Shown piece after piece: positions 7,580 through 15,817 of a stretch of DNA of 64,000 bases. The notes beneath the pieces are model-generated. The model made no database searches, had not been told where the DNA came from, and saw only the letters and a list, made by a program, of their open reading frames with translations. A program made the translations under genes and the position numbers. Where the stretch lies: contig DATJBS010000033.1 of NCBI GenBank assembly GCA_035515235.1, forward strand, positions 1 to 64,000, written 5' to 3'. The first letter of the stretch is position 1. Each line of letters opens with the position of its first letter. Source of the stretch: JAMLHH01 sp035515235 (GTDB lineage: Bacteria > Bacteroidota > Bacteroidia > Chitinophagales > JADIYW01).

Positions 7580-9103
7580 ATGGGAATTTGGGATGTGCTC
7601 AAAAAGAAATTAGTAAACGATGGCGAAAGACATCATACTGGACTAGACGAGCAAACAGGAAAAAATGTATATGAAATAGCTTCTTTTGACATGAATAGCG
7701 CTTCGCTAACTGAAAAAATAAATTATTTTTTGAATAATAGAAGTCAAGGTGAACAAATACAATTAGCAGACAAACTTCTTAGAGAAGGACCGTTTGAGGC
7801 AAGTATTGAAATGTACCAAGCTTTGATTCAAAAATATCCAGAAGAAAGAGATAGATATGAAAATGGAATTGGCGCGGCTTACTTAAAATTAAATGAGTAC
7901 GACAAGGCCATCGAATTCTACAAAACTTCTAGAAGTCACGGCATGCATCCAGATATTACGGATAAAAACATTTGGGACGCTTGCTTGAAACAATATAGAA
8001 CCAACAACGACATTATTTATATCGAAAGATATTTTGACCATACAGAAAATGGCAAATATGCTTATTTAGCGAATGATTTACTTAGAAATGCAGGCAAAGA
8101 TATTTCTAATGCTTTTCCTTCTGAACCACCTGTAGAAATCATCGAACAAAATCCTATCTCTAATCAAGATTCTAATCCATCTGAACCTGTTGAAATTATA
8201 GCAACTGAAATTATCGACTCATCCAATGTCGAAGAAACCTTAAATAACGAAGACGTGGCAAAAAAAGATAAACAGTCCGCTGAAAACCAATTCTCTCTAT
8301 TTGGTTTTGGAGATAATAAAGATTCTAACGACAACCCTGAACCATCCAATACGCCTGAACCTTCTTTGGAACAAGTAGATGATGAAGAAGAAATACCCGA
8401 AGAGTTATTAGAAAACGAACCTGTAGAAGAAGAGCCTATAGTAACTAACGAAAATATACCAGTAGAAGAGCCTCCTACAATGTTAAGAGCTTTGGATTAT
8501 CATATCGACCAGTTTTTCGCTAATGAAGATGTCGTAGTGTGGACAGACAAAAGAAATGACAACTTAAGAATAGACATTTATCATATCCGTCCTAATGAAG
8601 AACGCAATTATAATTTGTTGCTCACTTTTGGAATGAGTCGCACTCCTATGAATGTACCTGATGGTGCAGAGCAATTCAGCTACGGAGAACTTGCTATCAT
8701 TTTACCTGCAGATTGGGATTTATCTGAAGAGGGTTTAAAAGACCCTAATAATTATTGGCCGGTACTTTGGTTGAAAAATCTTGCAAGAATTCCTCAGCAA
8801 CACAATACTTGGTTATGCTATGGACATAGTATTCCTAACCAAGACCCTTCTAAACCTATCGCAGACACGGAGTTTGAAGGAGTAGTCATCATGGATAGCA
8901 GTACTTTACCTGAGGACTTCCAAGAGATGAATTTGGGCGAAGTTTCTTTATATATCTACACTGTTATTCCAGTATATCCTGAAGAAATGGAGTATAAAGT
9001 CAAAAACAATATTGACCACTTAAGAAATGCATTCATTGAAGCAAGAATTCCTGATATAGTTTGGACAGACCGACCTACATCAGTACAGGAAAATATGCTT
9101 TAG
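7580..9103 (+). CDS. TPR and SUFU-domain protein
   Basis: 507 residues in three parts. Residues about 55-150 hold helical TPR-like repeats (ASIEMYQALIQKYPEE; LNEYDKAIEFYK). Residues about 175-300 are a low-complexity, Glu/Pro/Asn-rich acidic linker. Residues about 305-500 match the Suppressor-of-fused (SUFU, PF05076) fold, with FSYGELAIILPADW, YWPVLWLKNLARIPQ and WLCYGHSIPN. Bacterial SUFU domains are known from polymorphic-toxin loci, where they act as immunity proteins, and also occur as orphans. No toxin gene is adjacent, so the role is unknown. There is no signal peptide, so it is probably cytoplasmic. Its 3' end overlaps the convergent BrkB-type gene by four bases. Confidence 0.8.
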   Translation: MGIWDVLKKKLVNDGERHHTGLDEQTGKNVYEIASFDMNSASLTEKINYFLNNRSQGEQIQLADKLLREGPFEASIEMYQALIQKYPEERDRYENGIGAAYLKLNEYDKAIEFYKTSRSHGMHPDITDKNIWDACLKQYRTNNDIIYIERYFDHTENGKYAYLANDLLRNAGKDISNAFPSEPPVEIIEQNPISNQDSNPSEPVEIIATEIIDSSNVEETLNNEDVAKKDKQSAENQFSLFGFGDNKDSNDNPEPSNTPEPSLEQVDDEEEIPEELLENEPVEEEPIVTNENIPVEEPPTMLRALDYHIDQFFANEDVVVWTDKRNDNLRIDIYHIRPNEERNYNLLLTFGMSRTPMNVPDGAEQFSYGELAIILPADWDLSEEGLKDPNNYWPVLWLKNLARIPQQHNTWLCYGHSIPNQDPSKPIADTEFEGVVIMDSSTLPEDFQEMNLGEVSLYIYTVIPVYPEEMEYKVKNNIDHLRNAFIEARIPDIVWTDRPTSVQENML

Positions 9104-10077
9104 TCGCAGTTAGTTTCTGTTTTTTCCATTTCATTTTTCACTTCAACTTGTTGAGGTGTTAATTCCATTTCATTAGTGACTATCAACATACTATAGTCGT
9201 TAGGTATTATTTTCCTCCCAAACTTATTGGTATAAACGATAGTAAACTCTGCTCCAAAGTATAAAATAAGAGCTGAGTAGTACACCCATGTCATCAGCAA
9301 TGCTACGGAAGCTGCTGCTCCATAGAATGACCCAACTTCTGTTCTCTCTAAGTAAAAGCCTATTAGAGTTTTGCCTAGCATAAATAATACTGAAGTAAAA
9401 ACTGCTCCTACAAATGCATCTCTAAATCGAATATTAGCATCAGGAAGCGTTTTGAAAATTATTGTAAATAGGGTACAAATCACTAAAAACACAATAGAAC
9501 TATTCAGTAACATGACGAGATTAATTTGCTCTATATCCAGAAAAGCAAATAACCTATTACTGAGCAATTTCAAGAGACTATTCAGCATCAAACTGACCAT
9601 CAGAATAAATCCTAAACTTGCAATCATAGAGAAAGAAACTAATCTATTCATCACAAATCTGATGATTCCTTTGTTAGGTTTAGTGCGCAATCCCCATATA
9701 AAATTAATAGAGCTTTGTATTTCTGCAAAAACAGTAGATGCACTAAAGACCAGCACTGCTATACCAATGATAGCTGCAATATTACCTTTTTGGCTAATTT
9801 GAATATTGCTCAAAGTCTTTTGAATAAATAGAGCAGAGGACTCTCCTACTAAATCTTCTATTTGATGCACGAGCTGTCCTCTGATAGCATCTTCGCCAAA
9901 GAAAATACCTCCTAGAGATATGATAATAATCAATAATGGTGGTAGAGAGAACAAAGTATAGTATGACAATGAAGCTCCCAACTTAATAGCATTATCATCT
10001 ATGAACTTATTGAAAGTATCTACCAATAAATGGGGTAATGATTTTATAACTTCTTTTAACTTTATAATCGTTCGCAT
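9100..10077 (-). CDS. YihY/BrkB-family inner-membrane protein
   Basis: 325 residues with about six transmembrane segments. It has the family signature after the first helix (NAIKLGASLSYYTLFSLPPLLII) and the later segment YGAAASVALLMTWVYYSALILYFGAEF. The family was once called ribonuclease BN, but that activity belongs to another protein. The true function (transport or membrane organisation) is not settled. The C-terminal 30 residues are a charged cytoplasmic tail. A TATATTTG box sits four bases before the ATG, and a terminator for the upstream carboxylase gene sits just beyond it. Confidence 0.87.
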   Translation of the reverse strand: MRTIIKLKEVIKSLPHLLVDTFNKFIDDNAIKLGASLSYYTLFSLPPLLIIIISLGGIFFGEDAIRGQLVHQIEDLVGESSALFIQKTLSNIQISQKGNIAAIIGIAVLVFSASTVFAEIQSSINFIWGLRTKPNKGIIRFVMNRLVSFSMIASLGFILMVSLMLNSLLKLLSNRLFAFLDIEQINLVMLLNSSIVFLVICTLFTIIFKTLPDANIRFRDAFVGAVFTSVLFMLGKTLIGFYLERTEVGSFYGAAASVALLMTWVYYSALILYFGAEFTIVYTNKFGRKIIPNDYSMLIVTNEMELTPQQVEVKNEMEKTETNCD

Positions 10078-10081
10078 GGTT

Positions 10082-10089
10082 CAAATATA
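10082..10089 (-). promoter_or_regulatory. Bacteroidota -7 box (TATATTTG)
   Basis: Exact TAnnTTTG match read leftward, four bases before the ATG of the BrkB-type gene. It implies a nearly leaderless transcript. Confidence 0.45.
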
Positions 10090-10093
10090 AAAT

Positions 10094-10117
10094 AAGCCGT
10101 ACACACTTGCACGGCTT
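10094..10117 (-). terminator. Intrinsic terminator of the carboxylase gene
   Basis: A 7-bp stem (AAGCCGT with ACGGCTT), a 10-base loop and a short AU-rich tail on the leftward strand. It lies 30 bases past the stop codon of the acyl-CoA carboxylase gene. Confidence 0.6.
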
Positions 10118-10146
10118 AAAAATATTTTCCTTGTAAAACTTATATT

Positions 10147-11775
10147 TTAGGTTTGTAAAACTCCTACATTGAACTTTTCTACAGGAGCATGATTCGCAGC
10201 TTCAATTCCCATAGACACCCACTTTCTAGTTTCTAAAGGATCAATTACAGCATCCACCCACAATCTTGCAGTAGCATAATAAGGAGAAATAGTTTGACTA
10301 TATTTTTCATTGATTTTATCCAATAGCGCTTTTTTCTCTTCGTCAGTGATTTGCTGACCTTTCGATTCCATAGAAGCTACTTGTATTTGCAGTAAAACTT
10401 TTGCTGCTTGCTCACCACCCATTACAGCGATTTTTGCTGTCGGCCAAGCTACAATCAATCTTGGATCATATGCTTTACCACACATGGCGTAATTACCAGC
10501 ACCGTAAGAATTTCCTACAACTATAGTAAATTTAGGAACAGTACTATTAGAGACAGCATTGACCATTTTAGCACCATCTTTAATGATACCGCCATGCTCA
10601 GAGCGACTTCCTACCATAAATCCTGTCACATCTTGTAAGAATACCAAAGGAATTTTCTTTTGATTACATAACATGATGAATCTTGCAGACTTATCAGCAG
10701 AGTCGGAATAAATCACTCCACCAAATTGCATCTCTCCTTTTGCACTTTTTACTACGCTTCTTTGATTGGCTACAATACCTACAGCCCATCCATCGATACG
10801 AGCATATGCACAGATAATCGTTTGCCCGTAACCTGCTTTATATTCTGTAAACTCTGAATTGTCTACTAATCTTTTAATAATTTCTCTAGTGTCGTAAGGC
10901 TTATTTGTTGCCCCTGTATAGATGCCATAGATTTCTTCTTCTTTCAAACTTGGCAATACAGATTCAATTCTATCAAATCCGGCTCTATAAGATTCTCCGA
11001 ATTGAGCAACTAATTTTTTGATGGTATCTAAACAAGTTTTTTCATCCGGCATATTATAATCACAAACTCCACTAATATTCGTTTGAGTCTGAGCACCACC
11101 TAATGTTTCACTATCTACAGATTCTCCAATAGCGGCTTTCACTAAATATGGACCTGCGAGGAAGATAGAGCCTTGCTTGTCGACGATAAGAGATTCATCT
11201 GACATGATAGGCAAGTAAGCTCCTCCTGCCACACAACTGCCCATAATGGCAGAAATCTGTGGAATGCCTTCTGAAGACATTTTTGCATTATTTCTAAAAA
11301 CTCTACCGAAATTTTCTTTATCTGCGAAAATCTCATCTTGCATCGGCAAAAACACTCCTGCGCTATCTACTAAATAGATCACAGGCAATTTATTTTCCAT
11401 TGCAATTTCTTGAGCTCTCAAGTTTTTCTTTCCTGTAATTGGAAACCAAGCTCCTGCTTTAACGGTAGCATCATTTGCCACTATCATGCACATTCTACCA
11501 GAAACATAACCGATCCCCGTCACTACTCCACCAGAAGGACAACCACCATACTCTTTGTACATGTCCATTCCTACTAAAGCACCTATTTCTAAAAAGTCTG
11601 TAGAGTCATCTATTAAATAGTCGATGCGCTCTCTAGCAGTCATTTTACCTTTTTTGTGCTCGGATGCTATTTTTTTCTCACCGCCTCCTAAGTATACATT
11701 TTTGAGTTTTGACTTCAATTCATAAATAGCCAATTTCATGGCATCTTCATTCTTATTATATTCCAGTTCGTTCAT
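10147..11775 (-). CDS. Acyl-CoA carboxylase, carboxyltransferase (beta) subunit, methylcrotonyl-CoA-carboxylase-like
   Basis: 542 residues covering the two crotonase-like halves of a biotin-dependent carboxyltransferase. The first half has KMTARERIDYL, ANDATVKAGAW and DSAGVFLPMQDE. The second has FLQDVTGFMVGS and GNSYGAGNYAMCGKAYDPR. The acyl-CoA and biotin oxyanion glycine pairs (VAGGAY, YGAGNY) are present. The pattern of the first half is closest to methylcrotonyl-CoA carboxylase beta (leucine breakdown), but propionyl-CoA carboxylase subunits share much of it. The biotin carboxylase and biotin-carrier partner is not in the window. Confidence 0.87.
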   Translation of the reverse strand: MNELEYNKNEDAMKLAIYELKSKLKNVYLGGGEKKIASEHKKGKMTARERIDYLIDDSTDFLEIGALVGMDMYKEYGGCPSGGVVTGIGYVSGRMCMIVANDATVKAGAWFPITGKKNLRAQEIAMENKLPVIYLVDSAGVFLPMQDEIFADKENFGRVFRNNAKMSSEGIPQISAIMGSCVAGGAYLPIMSDESLIVDKQGSIFLAGPYLVKAAIGESVDSETLGGAQTQTNISGVCDYNMPDEKTCLDTIKKLVAQFGESYRAGFDRIESVLPSLKEEEIYGIYTGATNKPYDTREIIKRLVDNSEFTEYKAGYGQTIICAYARIDGWAVGIVANQRSVVKSAKGEMQFGGVIYSDSADKSARFIMLCNQKKIPLVFLQDVTGFMVGSRSEHGGIIKDGAKMVNAVSNSTVPKFTIVVGNSYGAGNYAMCGKAYDPRLIVAWPTAKIAVMGGEQAAKVLLQIQVASMESKGQQITDEEKKALLDKINEKYSQTISPYYATARLWVDAVIDPLETRKWVSMGIEAANHAPVEKFNVGVLQT

Positions 11776-11913
11776 GAATAAAATTTCTAATTGAGAATCC
11801 CAAATGTAATAAGAATTTCATTATTGAATGGAGTTTCTCATGATTTATGGTGAGGAGATTTTTGAACAGTAAAATTTAATTCCTCTTAAAAAAATTAAAA
11901 ACTTTCATCAATA

Positions 11914-11944
11914 CTTGGAAATAGAATAAATAGACCTACCTTTG
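11914..11944 (+). promoter_or_regulatory. Promoter of the SRP RNA gene
   Basis: A -33-like TTG (11915-11917) is followed by a 19-base spacer and then TACCTTTG (11937-11944), an exact TAnnTTTG match. The RNA 5' stem begins a few bases later, as expected for a -7 box. This is the best-formed promoter in the window. Confidence 0.65.
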
Positions 11945-11946
11945 TG

Positions 11947-12044
11947 CCGGGCAAGTCTTATACGACCAGCTCCTGATGAATCTCCCAGGGTCGGAAGGCA
12001 GCAAGAGTAATTGGTTGAGCGGTGCGATGTAAGTAACTTGCCTA
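11947..12044 (+). ncRNA. ffs: Signal recognition particle RNA (bacterial small type, 4.5S-like)
   Basis: Contains the domain IV tetraloop region CAGGGTCGGAAGGCAGCAAG (11986-12005). Its asymmetric loop is the binding site for the Ffh M domain. The 5' GGCAAGT (11950-11956) pairs with ACTTGCC (12036-12042) to close the long helix, giving an RNA of about 95-100 nt. It works with Ffh and FtsY to deliver membrane and exported proteins cotranslationally. The promoter directly upstream supports this strand. The exact ends are estimated from the closing helix. Confidence 0.9.
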
Positions 12045-12059
12045 CTTTTTTTTAGGCAA
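12038..12059 (+). terminator. Hairpin and U-run ending the SRP RNA
   Basis: TTGCCTA (12038-12044) can pair with TAGGCAA (12053-12059) around a C-plus-T loop, and eight T residues (12046-12053) follow the SRP closing helix. Termination probably uses the closing helix plus the U-run. The extra palindrome may stop transcripts coming from the other side. Confidence 0.5.
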
Positions 12060-12070
12060 ATTCCTTCTTT

Positions 12071-13228
12071 TTATTTTTTTGCCATATCTCCAGAAATAAT
12101 ACTAGAAAACTTACTCTTCATTTTCAATAATGGCTCTTCTAAATAATGGAAAGTCAAGGTCGAAATAATTGTCACAAATCCTGTAGACAAAATAATTACA
12201 AATACGCTCACTAATTGATGCGGCCATCCTTCAAAAAAACCTTTAAATAATTTGAAGATGACGAAAATGCTCAAAATGTGAAACATGTATATTCCGTAAG
12301 AAATTTTACCCATATAGTTGAAGAACTTATTCTCCATATTGACAAAGGATTTGGGATTAGAGGAAAGATTTAAAATCATCACTGAAAACAAAACAGAATA
12401 AATTTCAGAGTGAAAAAGAGGAAATCTTACACCTAAAACCACTAGACCGAAAAAGACCAAATAGGATAATTTATCTACTAATGGATGCATGATTTTTTGA
12501 AGAATCTGTTCTTTATTTTTATACTTCAACCAAGCAAACAAACCGCCAATTGCCATAGAAGAAATACAAAAATTCTCCCATACAGAACGTGCTATTTGAA
12601 TAGACTCTCCTCCAATATTTTGTTTGATTAAAAGATAGAAAACTAATAACATCACATTATAAACTATGATCACTCCCCATAGAGAAGTTAGAATGTTCTT
12701 ACTTTTTTTAACCAACCACGGCCACATGAAATAAAATTGTTCTTCTACACCGATAGACCAACTGGGTCCTAATAAAGGTACAGGGCTAGGTTGAAATATT
12801 TTTACTGCAATATTAGGAAGGATTAATAAATACAAGGCTGCCATGTACCAAAAATTGACATCACTCATCGGAGCTTGACCTGGCACTTCAAAAAATGGAA
12901 TAAGCGGCCAAACAAATAAACCTAAAAGAATAGTGAAGAAATATAAAGGCCAAATTCTCAATATTCTTCTCATGTAAAAGTTCTTAATACTGATATCACC
13001 TTTTTTAGCTTTTTCTATCATCAATAAATAAGTGATGAGATAGCCACTTAAAACAAAAAAACTAATTACAGCCAAATGCCCAAATCTCTTTAGACCTTCT
13101 GTATAATAGTTCTCCATACCATAGACCCATTTGATCATTTCTGTATGGGTCACTATTACCACCATACAAGCCAAGAACCTCAGTCCATTCAAATTTGGCA
13201 AATAAACTCTTACTGATTTTTGTGTCAT
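12071..13228 (-). CDS. Acyltransferase 3 family (OafA/NodX type) membrane protein
   Basis: 385 residues with about ten transmembrane segments and the family motifs: an N-terminal LRFLACMVVIVTH with the conserved membrane His, then SWSIGVEEQFYFMWP. These enzymes O-acylate surface polysaccharides or peptidoglycan at the inner membrane using cytoplasmic acyl-CoA. The specific acceptor cannot be deduced. No polysaccharide locus is adjacent; gmd and fcl are 30 kb away. It is divergent from the transaldolase gene, with about 100 bases between the starts. Confidence 0.85.
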   Translation of the reverse strand: MTQKSVRVYLPNLNGLRFLACMVVIVTHTEMIKWVYGMENYYTEGLKRFGHLAVISFFVLSGYLITYLLMIEKAKKGDISIKNFYMRRILRIWPLYFFTILLGLFVWPLIPFFEVPGQAPMSDVNFWYMAALYLLILPNIAVKIFQPSPVPLLGPSWSIGVEEQFYFMWPWLVKKSKNILTSLWGVIIVYNVMLLVFYLLIKQNIGGESIQIARSVWENFCISSMAIGGLFAWLKYKNKEQILQKIMHPLVDKLSYLVFFGLVVLGVRFPLFHSEIYSVLFSVMILNLSSNPKSFVNMENKFFNYMGKISYGIYMFHILSIFVIFKLFKGFFEGWPHQLVSVFVIILSTGFVTIISTLTFHYLEEPLLKMKSKFSSIISGDMAKK

Positions 13229-13332
13229 TTCACGATAAAGATAATAGATTGCTTTTGCTCATTTTTCACCTTTTAAAATTTATTTCTCTTTATACCCACA
13301 ATTCTCTTATTTTTAGGCTTAAAATCAACCGA

Positions 13333-13992
13333 ATGAAATTTTTTGTAGATACAGCGAACCTCGATCAGATTAAAGAAGCTTATGATTTAGGTGTTTTAGA
13401 TGGCGTCACCACTAATCCATCATTGATGGCTAAAGAAGGTATTATAGGCCAACAAAACATATTAGATCATTATGTAAAAATCTGCGAAATCGCTGGTGAT
13501 GGTGATGTTAGTGCAGAAGTAATTTCTACTGATTATGAAGGAATCATCCGTGAAGGAGATATCCTTGCAGAACTTCACGATAATATTGTAGTGAAAGTTC
13601 CAATGATTAAAGAAGGTGTAAAAGCAATTAAATATTTCTCTACTAAAGGAATTCGCACCAACTGCACTTTAATTTTCTCTCCAGGACAAGCTATTCTTGC
13701 TGCAAAAGCTGGAGCATCTTATATCAGTCCGTTTATAGGAAGATTAGATGATATTCATTTGGATGGTATTCAATTGATAGAACAATTGGTGAAAATATAC
13801 AGCAACTATATGTTTGATACAGAAATATTAGCTGCAAGCATTAGAAATCCATTGCATATTATCAAATGTGCTGAAGCAGGAGCAGATGTTGTGACATGTC
13901 CACTTTCTTCTATTACTGGATTATTGAAACATCCATTAACTGATGCTGGATTAGCACAATTTCTTGCAGATCACAAAAAAGCAAACGGATAG
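13333..13992 (+). CDS. Transaldolase / fructose-6-phosphate aldolase-like
   Basis: 219 residues from the ATG at 13333. An upstream extension of the open frame exists, but homology starts at MKFFVDTANLDQI. It belongs to the short transaldolase family, a single TIM barrel. The Schiff-base Lys88 is in VVKVP, and the phosphate and substrate residues lie in TTNPSL near residue 28. The likely role is the non-oxidative pentose phosphate pathway. Activity as fructose-6-phosphate aldolase is possible, since the short family includes both. A terminator follows. Confidence 0.88.
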   Translation: MKFFVDTANLDQIKEAYDLGVLDGVTTNPSLMAKEGIIGQQNILDHYVKICEIAGDGDVSAEVISTDYEGIIREGDILAELHDNIVVKVPMIKEGVKAIKYFSTKGIRTNCTLIFSPGQAILAAKAGASYISPFIGRLDDIHLDGIQLIEQLVKIYSNYMFDTEILAASIRNPLHIIKCAEAGADVVTCPLSSITGLLKHPLTDAGLAQFLADHKKANG

Positions 13993-14015
13993 TTTTTATC
14001 CTAAATTATATCACT

Positions 14016-14043
14016 AAGCTCTCAATTATTGGGAGCTTTTTTT
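14016..14043 (+). terminator. Intrinsic terminator of the transaldolase gene
   Basis: The stem AAGCTCTCAA...TTGGGAGCTT has one mismatch or wobble and is followed by seven T residues. It lies 24 bases after the stop codon. Confidence 0.75.
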
Positions 14044-14062
14044 ATTAAATATAGAGTCTCTA

Positions 14063-14098
14063 ACCAAAACGTCACTCTGAACCAAAACGTCACTCTGA
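14063..14098. repeat. 18-bp tandem duplication
   Basis: ACCAAAACGTCACTCTGA occurs twice in direct tandem (14063-14080 and 14081-14098). The CGTCACTCTGA part resembles the GTCATTCTGA ends of the dispersed repeats at 34.2, 44.2 and 56.3 kb. Confidence 0.85.
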
Positions 14099-14099
14099 A

Positions 14100-14123
14100 A
14101 GCCCACGATTAAAATCGTGGGCT
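14100..14123. repeat. REP-like perfect palindrome
   Basis: AGCCCACGATT (14100-14110) and AATCGTGGGCT (14113-14123) form a perfect 11-bp stem with a 2-base centre. It is unusually GC-rich for this window and has no T-tract, so it is not a normal terminator. It resembles the palindromes mobilised by REP-associated tyrosine transposases, but no such transposase is present here. Confidence 0.6.
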
Positions 14124-14139
14124 AAAACAACATTTCGAT

Positions 14140-14190
14140 ATGTCATTCCACCTACGTCAGAATGACATTTTCTACTAACTTAACGACATT
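14140..14190. repeat. Decayed GTCATTC...GAATGAC repeat fragment
   Basis: ATGTCATTC (14140-14148) is inverted as GAATGACAT (14160-14168). AACTTAACGACATT (14177-14190) follows, a block that also occurs, sometimes inverted, near 34.4, 34.6 and 56.3 kb. It is probably a remnant of the dispersed element family described at 34120. Confidence 0.55.
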
Positions 14191-14282
14191 TCACTCGCAC
14201 CAACATAGAGGGATTTTGTGTTATTTTTTACTTCTTTAAATACGATGGACAGTCGACTGAAAACTGTGGACTAAGAAATCCT

Positions 14283-15674
14283 CTACAAATGTATCGCTTC
14301 TCCGTAAGCAGCTGCTGTAGCTTCCATAATAGCTTCTGACATGGTAGGATGAGGATGTATCGAATATAAAATATCTTTCCCTGTGGTTTCTAAATTTCTA
14401 GCCACGACTATTTCTGCTATCAATTCAGTGACATTCGCTCCTATCATGTGTGCTCCTAATAGCTCGCCATATTTTTTATCATAAATCATTTTCACAAATC
14501 CATCAGTTTGACCAGCTGTTTGAGCTTTGCCCGAAGCTGTGAATGGAAATCTCCCTACTAGAATATCGTAACCTGCTTCTTTAGCTTTAGCTTCTGTCCA
14601 ACCTACAGATGCTATTTCTGGCTGAGTATAAGTACATGCTGGAATATTATCGTAACGAATGATTGGAGGATTTAAGCCTGCTATTTTTTCTACACATAGT
14701 ATTCCTTCAGCAGAAGCTACATGCGCTAATGCTGGACCTTTTGTTACATCACCGATTGCATAAAATCCATCAATATTCGTCCTATAGAAATCGTCTGTCT
14801 TGATTTTTCCATTATCTAAAATTATACCTGAGTATTCTAAACCTATATTATCAATATTAGCTACAATACCCGCAGCCGATAAAACAGCTTCAGACTTCAA
14901 CTCTACTTCACCATCGGGAGTAGAAACAATTAGTATCGCTTTATTATCTTGAATTTTACTCGTCATCACTCTACTCGTTGTGAGAATTTTCATCCCCATT
15001 TTAGTAAATGATTTTTGTAAAGATTGAGAGATTTCCTCATCTTCATTAGGAACAATTCTATTAAAAAATTCTATCAAAGTCACTTTCACTCCCATAGATT
15101 GATAAAAATATGCAAACTCACATCCTATAGCTCCTGCACCTACTATAATCATAGATTGAGGCAATTCTTTTAAAGTCATTGCTTTTTTATAATCAAAAAC
15201 GACCTGATTATCTTGAGTCAATGCTCCTAATGTTTTAGCACGACCACCTGTGGCTATGATGATATGTAATGCTTTGTATTCTTTGATTTCTCCTTTAATA
15301 TCAGTGACTTCTATTGTTTTTCCAGGTTTGACTTTTCCATATCCTTCTATGACTGAGATCTTATTTTTTTTCATTAAAAACTTGACGCCTTTACTCATCG
15401 TTTCGGCTACATTTCGACTCCGTTGAATAATGGATTCAAAATTTATATCGACTTTTTTAGTTTTTAGGCCAAAGCTTTCAGCATCTAACAAATAATGATA
15501 CACTTGAGCACTTTTCAATAATGCTTTTGTAGGAATACATCCCCAATTCAAACAGATACCTCCTAAAGCTTCTTTTTCAATAATAGCGACTTTCATCCCT
15601 AATTGAGCTGCTCTAATCGCCGCAACATAACCTCCAGGACCTGACCCCAAAATGATGATATCAAATATACTCAT
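14283..15674 (-). CDS. lpdA: Dihydrolipoyl dehydrogenase (E3)
   Basis: 463 residues, the typical length. The FAD dinucleotide motif is GSGPGG (10-15). The redox disulfide is Cys41/Cys46 in GGICLNWGCIPTK. The NAD motif is GAGAIGCEFA near residue 180. The second FAD motif is FYAIGDVTKGPALAH, and the C-terminal dimer motif HPHPTMSE supplies the catalytic His and Glu. It reoxidises dihydrolipoyl groups of pyruvate, 2-oxoglutarate or branched-chain dehydrogenases, or of the glycine cleavage system. No E1/E2 genes are adjacent, so it probably serves several complexes. Confidence 0.95.
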   Translation of the reverse strand: MSIFDIIILGSGPGGYVAAIRAAQLGMKVAIIEKEALGGICLNWGCIPTKALLKSAQVYHYLLDAESFGLKTKKVDINFESIIQRSRNVAETMSKGVKFLMKKNKISVIEGYGKVKPGKTIEVTDIKGEIKEYKALHIIIATGGRAKTLGALTQDNQVVFDYKKAMTLKELPQSMIIVGAGAIGCEFAYFYQSMGVKVTLIEFFNRIVPNEDEEISQSLQKSFTKMGMKILTTSRVMTSKIQDNKAILIVSTPDGEVELKSEAVLSAAGIVANIDNIGLEYSGIILDNGKIKTDDFYRTNIDGFYAIGDVTKGPALAHVASAEGILCVEKIAGLNPPIIRYDNIPACTYTQPEIASVGWTEAKAKEAGYDILVGRFPFTASGKAQTAGQTDGFVKMIYDKKYGELLGAHMIGANVTELIAEIVVARNLETTGKDILYSIHPHPTMSEAIMEATAAAYGEAIHL

Positions 15675-15817
15675 AGGTTTAAATTAACACGAATTGCTGA
15701 TAAAATACTTAAAATCAGAAAGAATTTTCTCTTCAGTAATATTTACAGATTTAATTAAAAATCAAATCTCTCCATTATTCACATCAGCACATTCACTGAT
15801 TAACACATTATTGAAAA

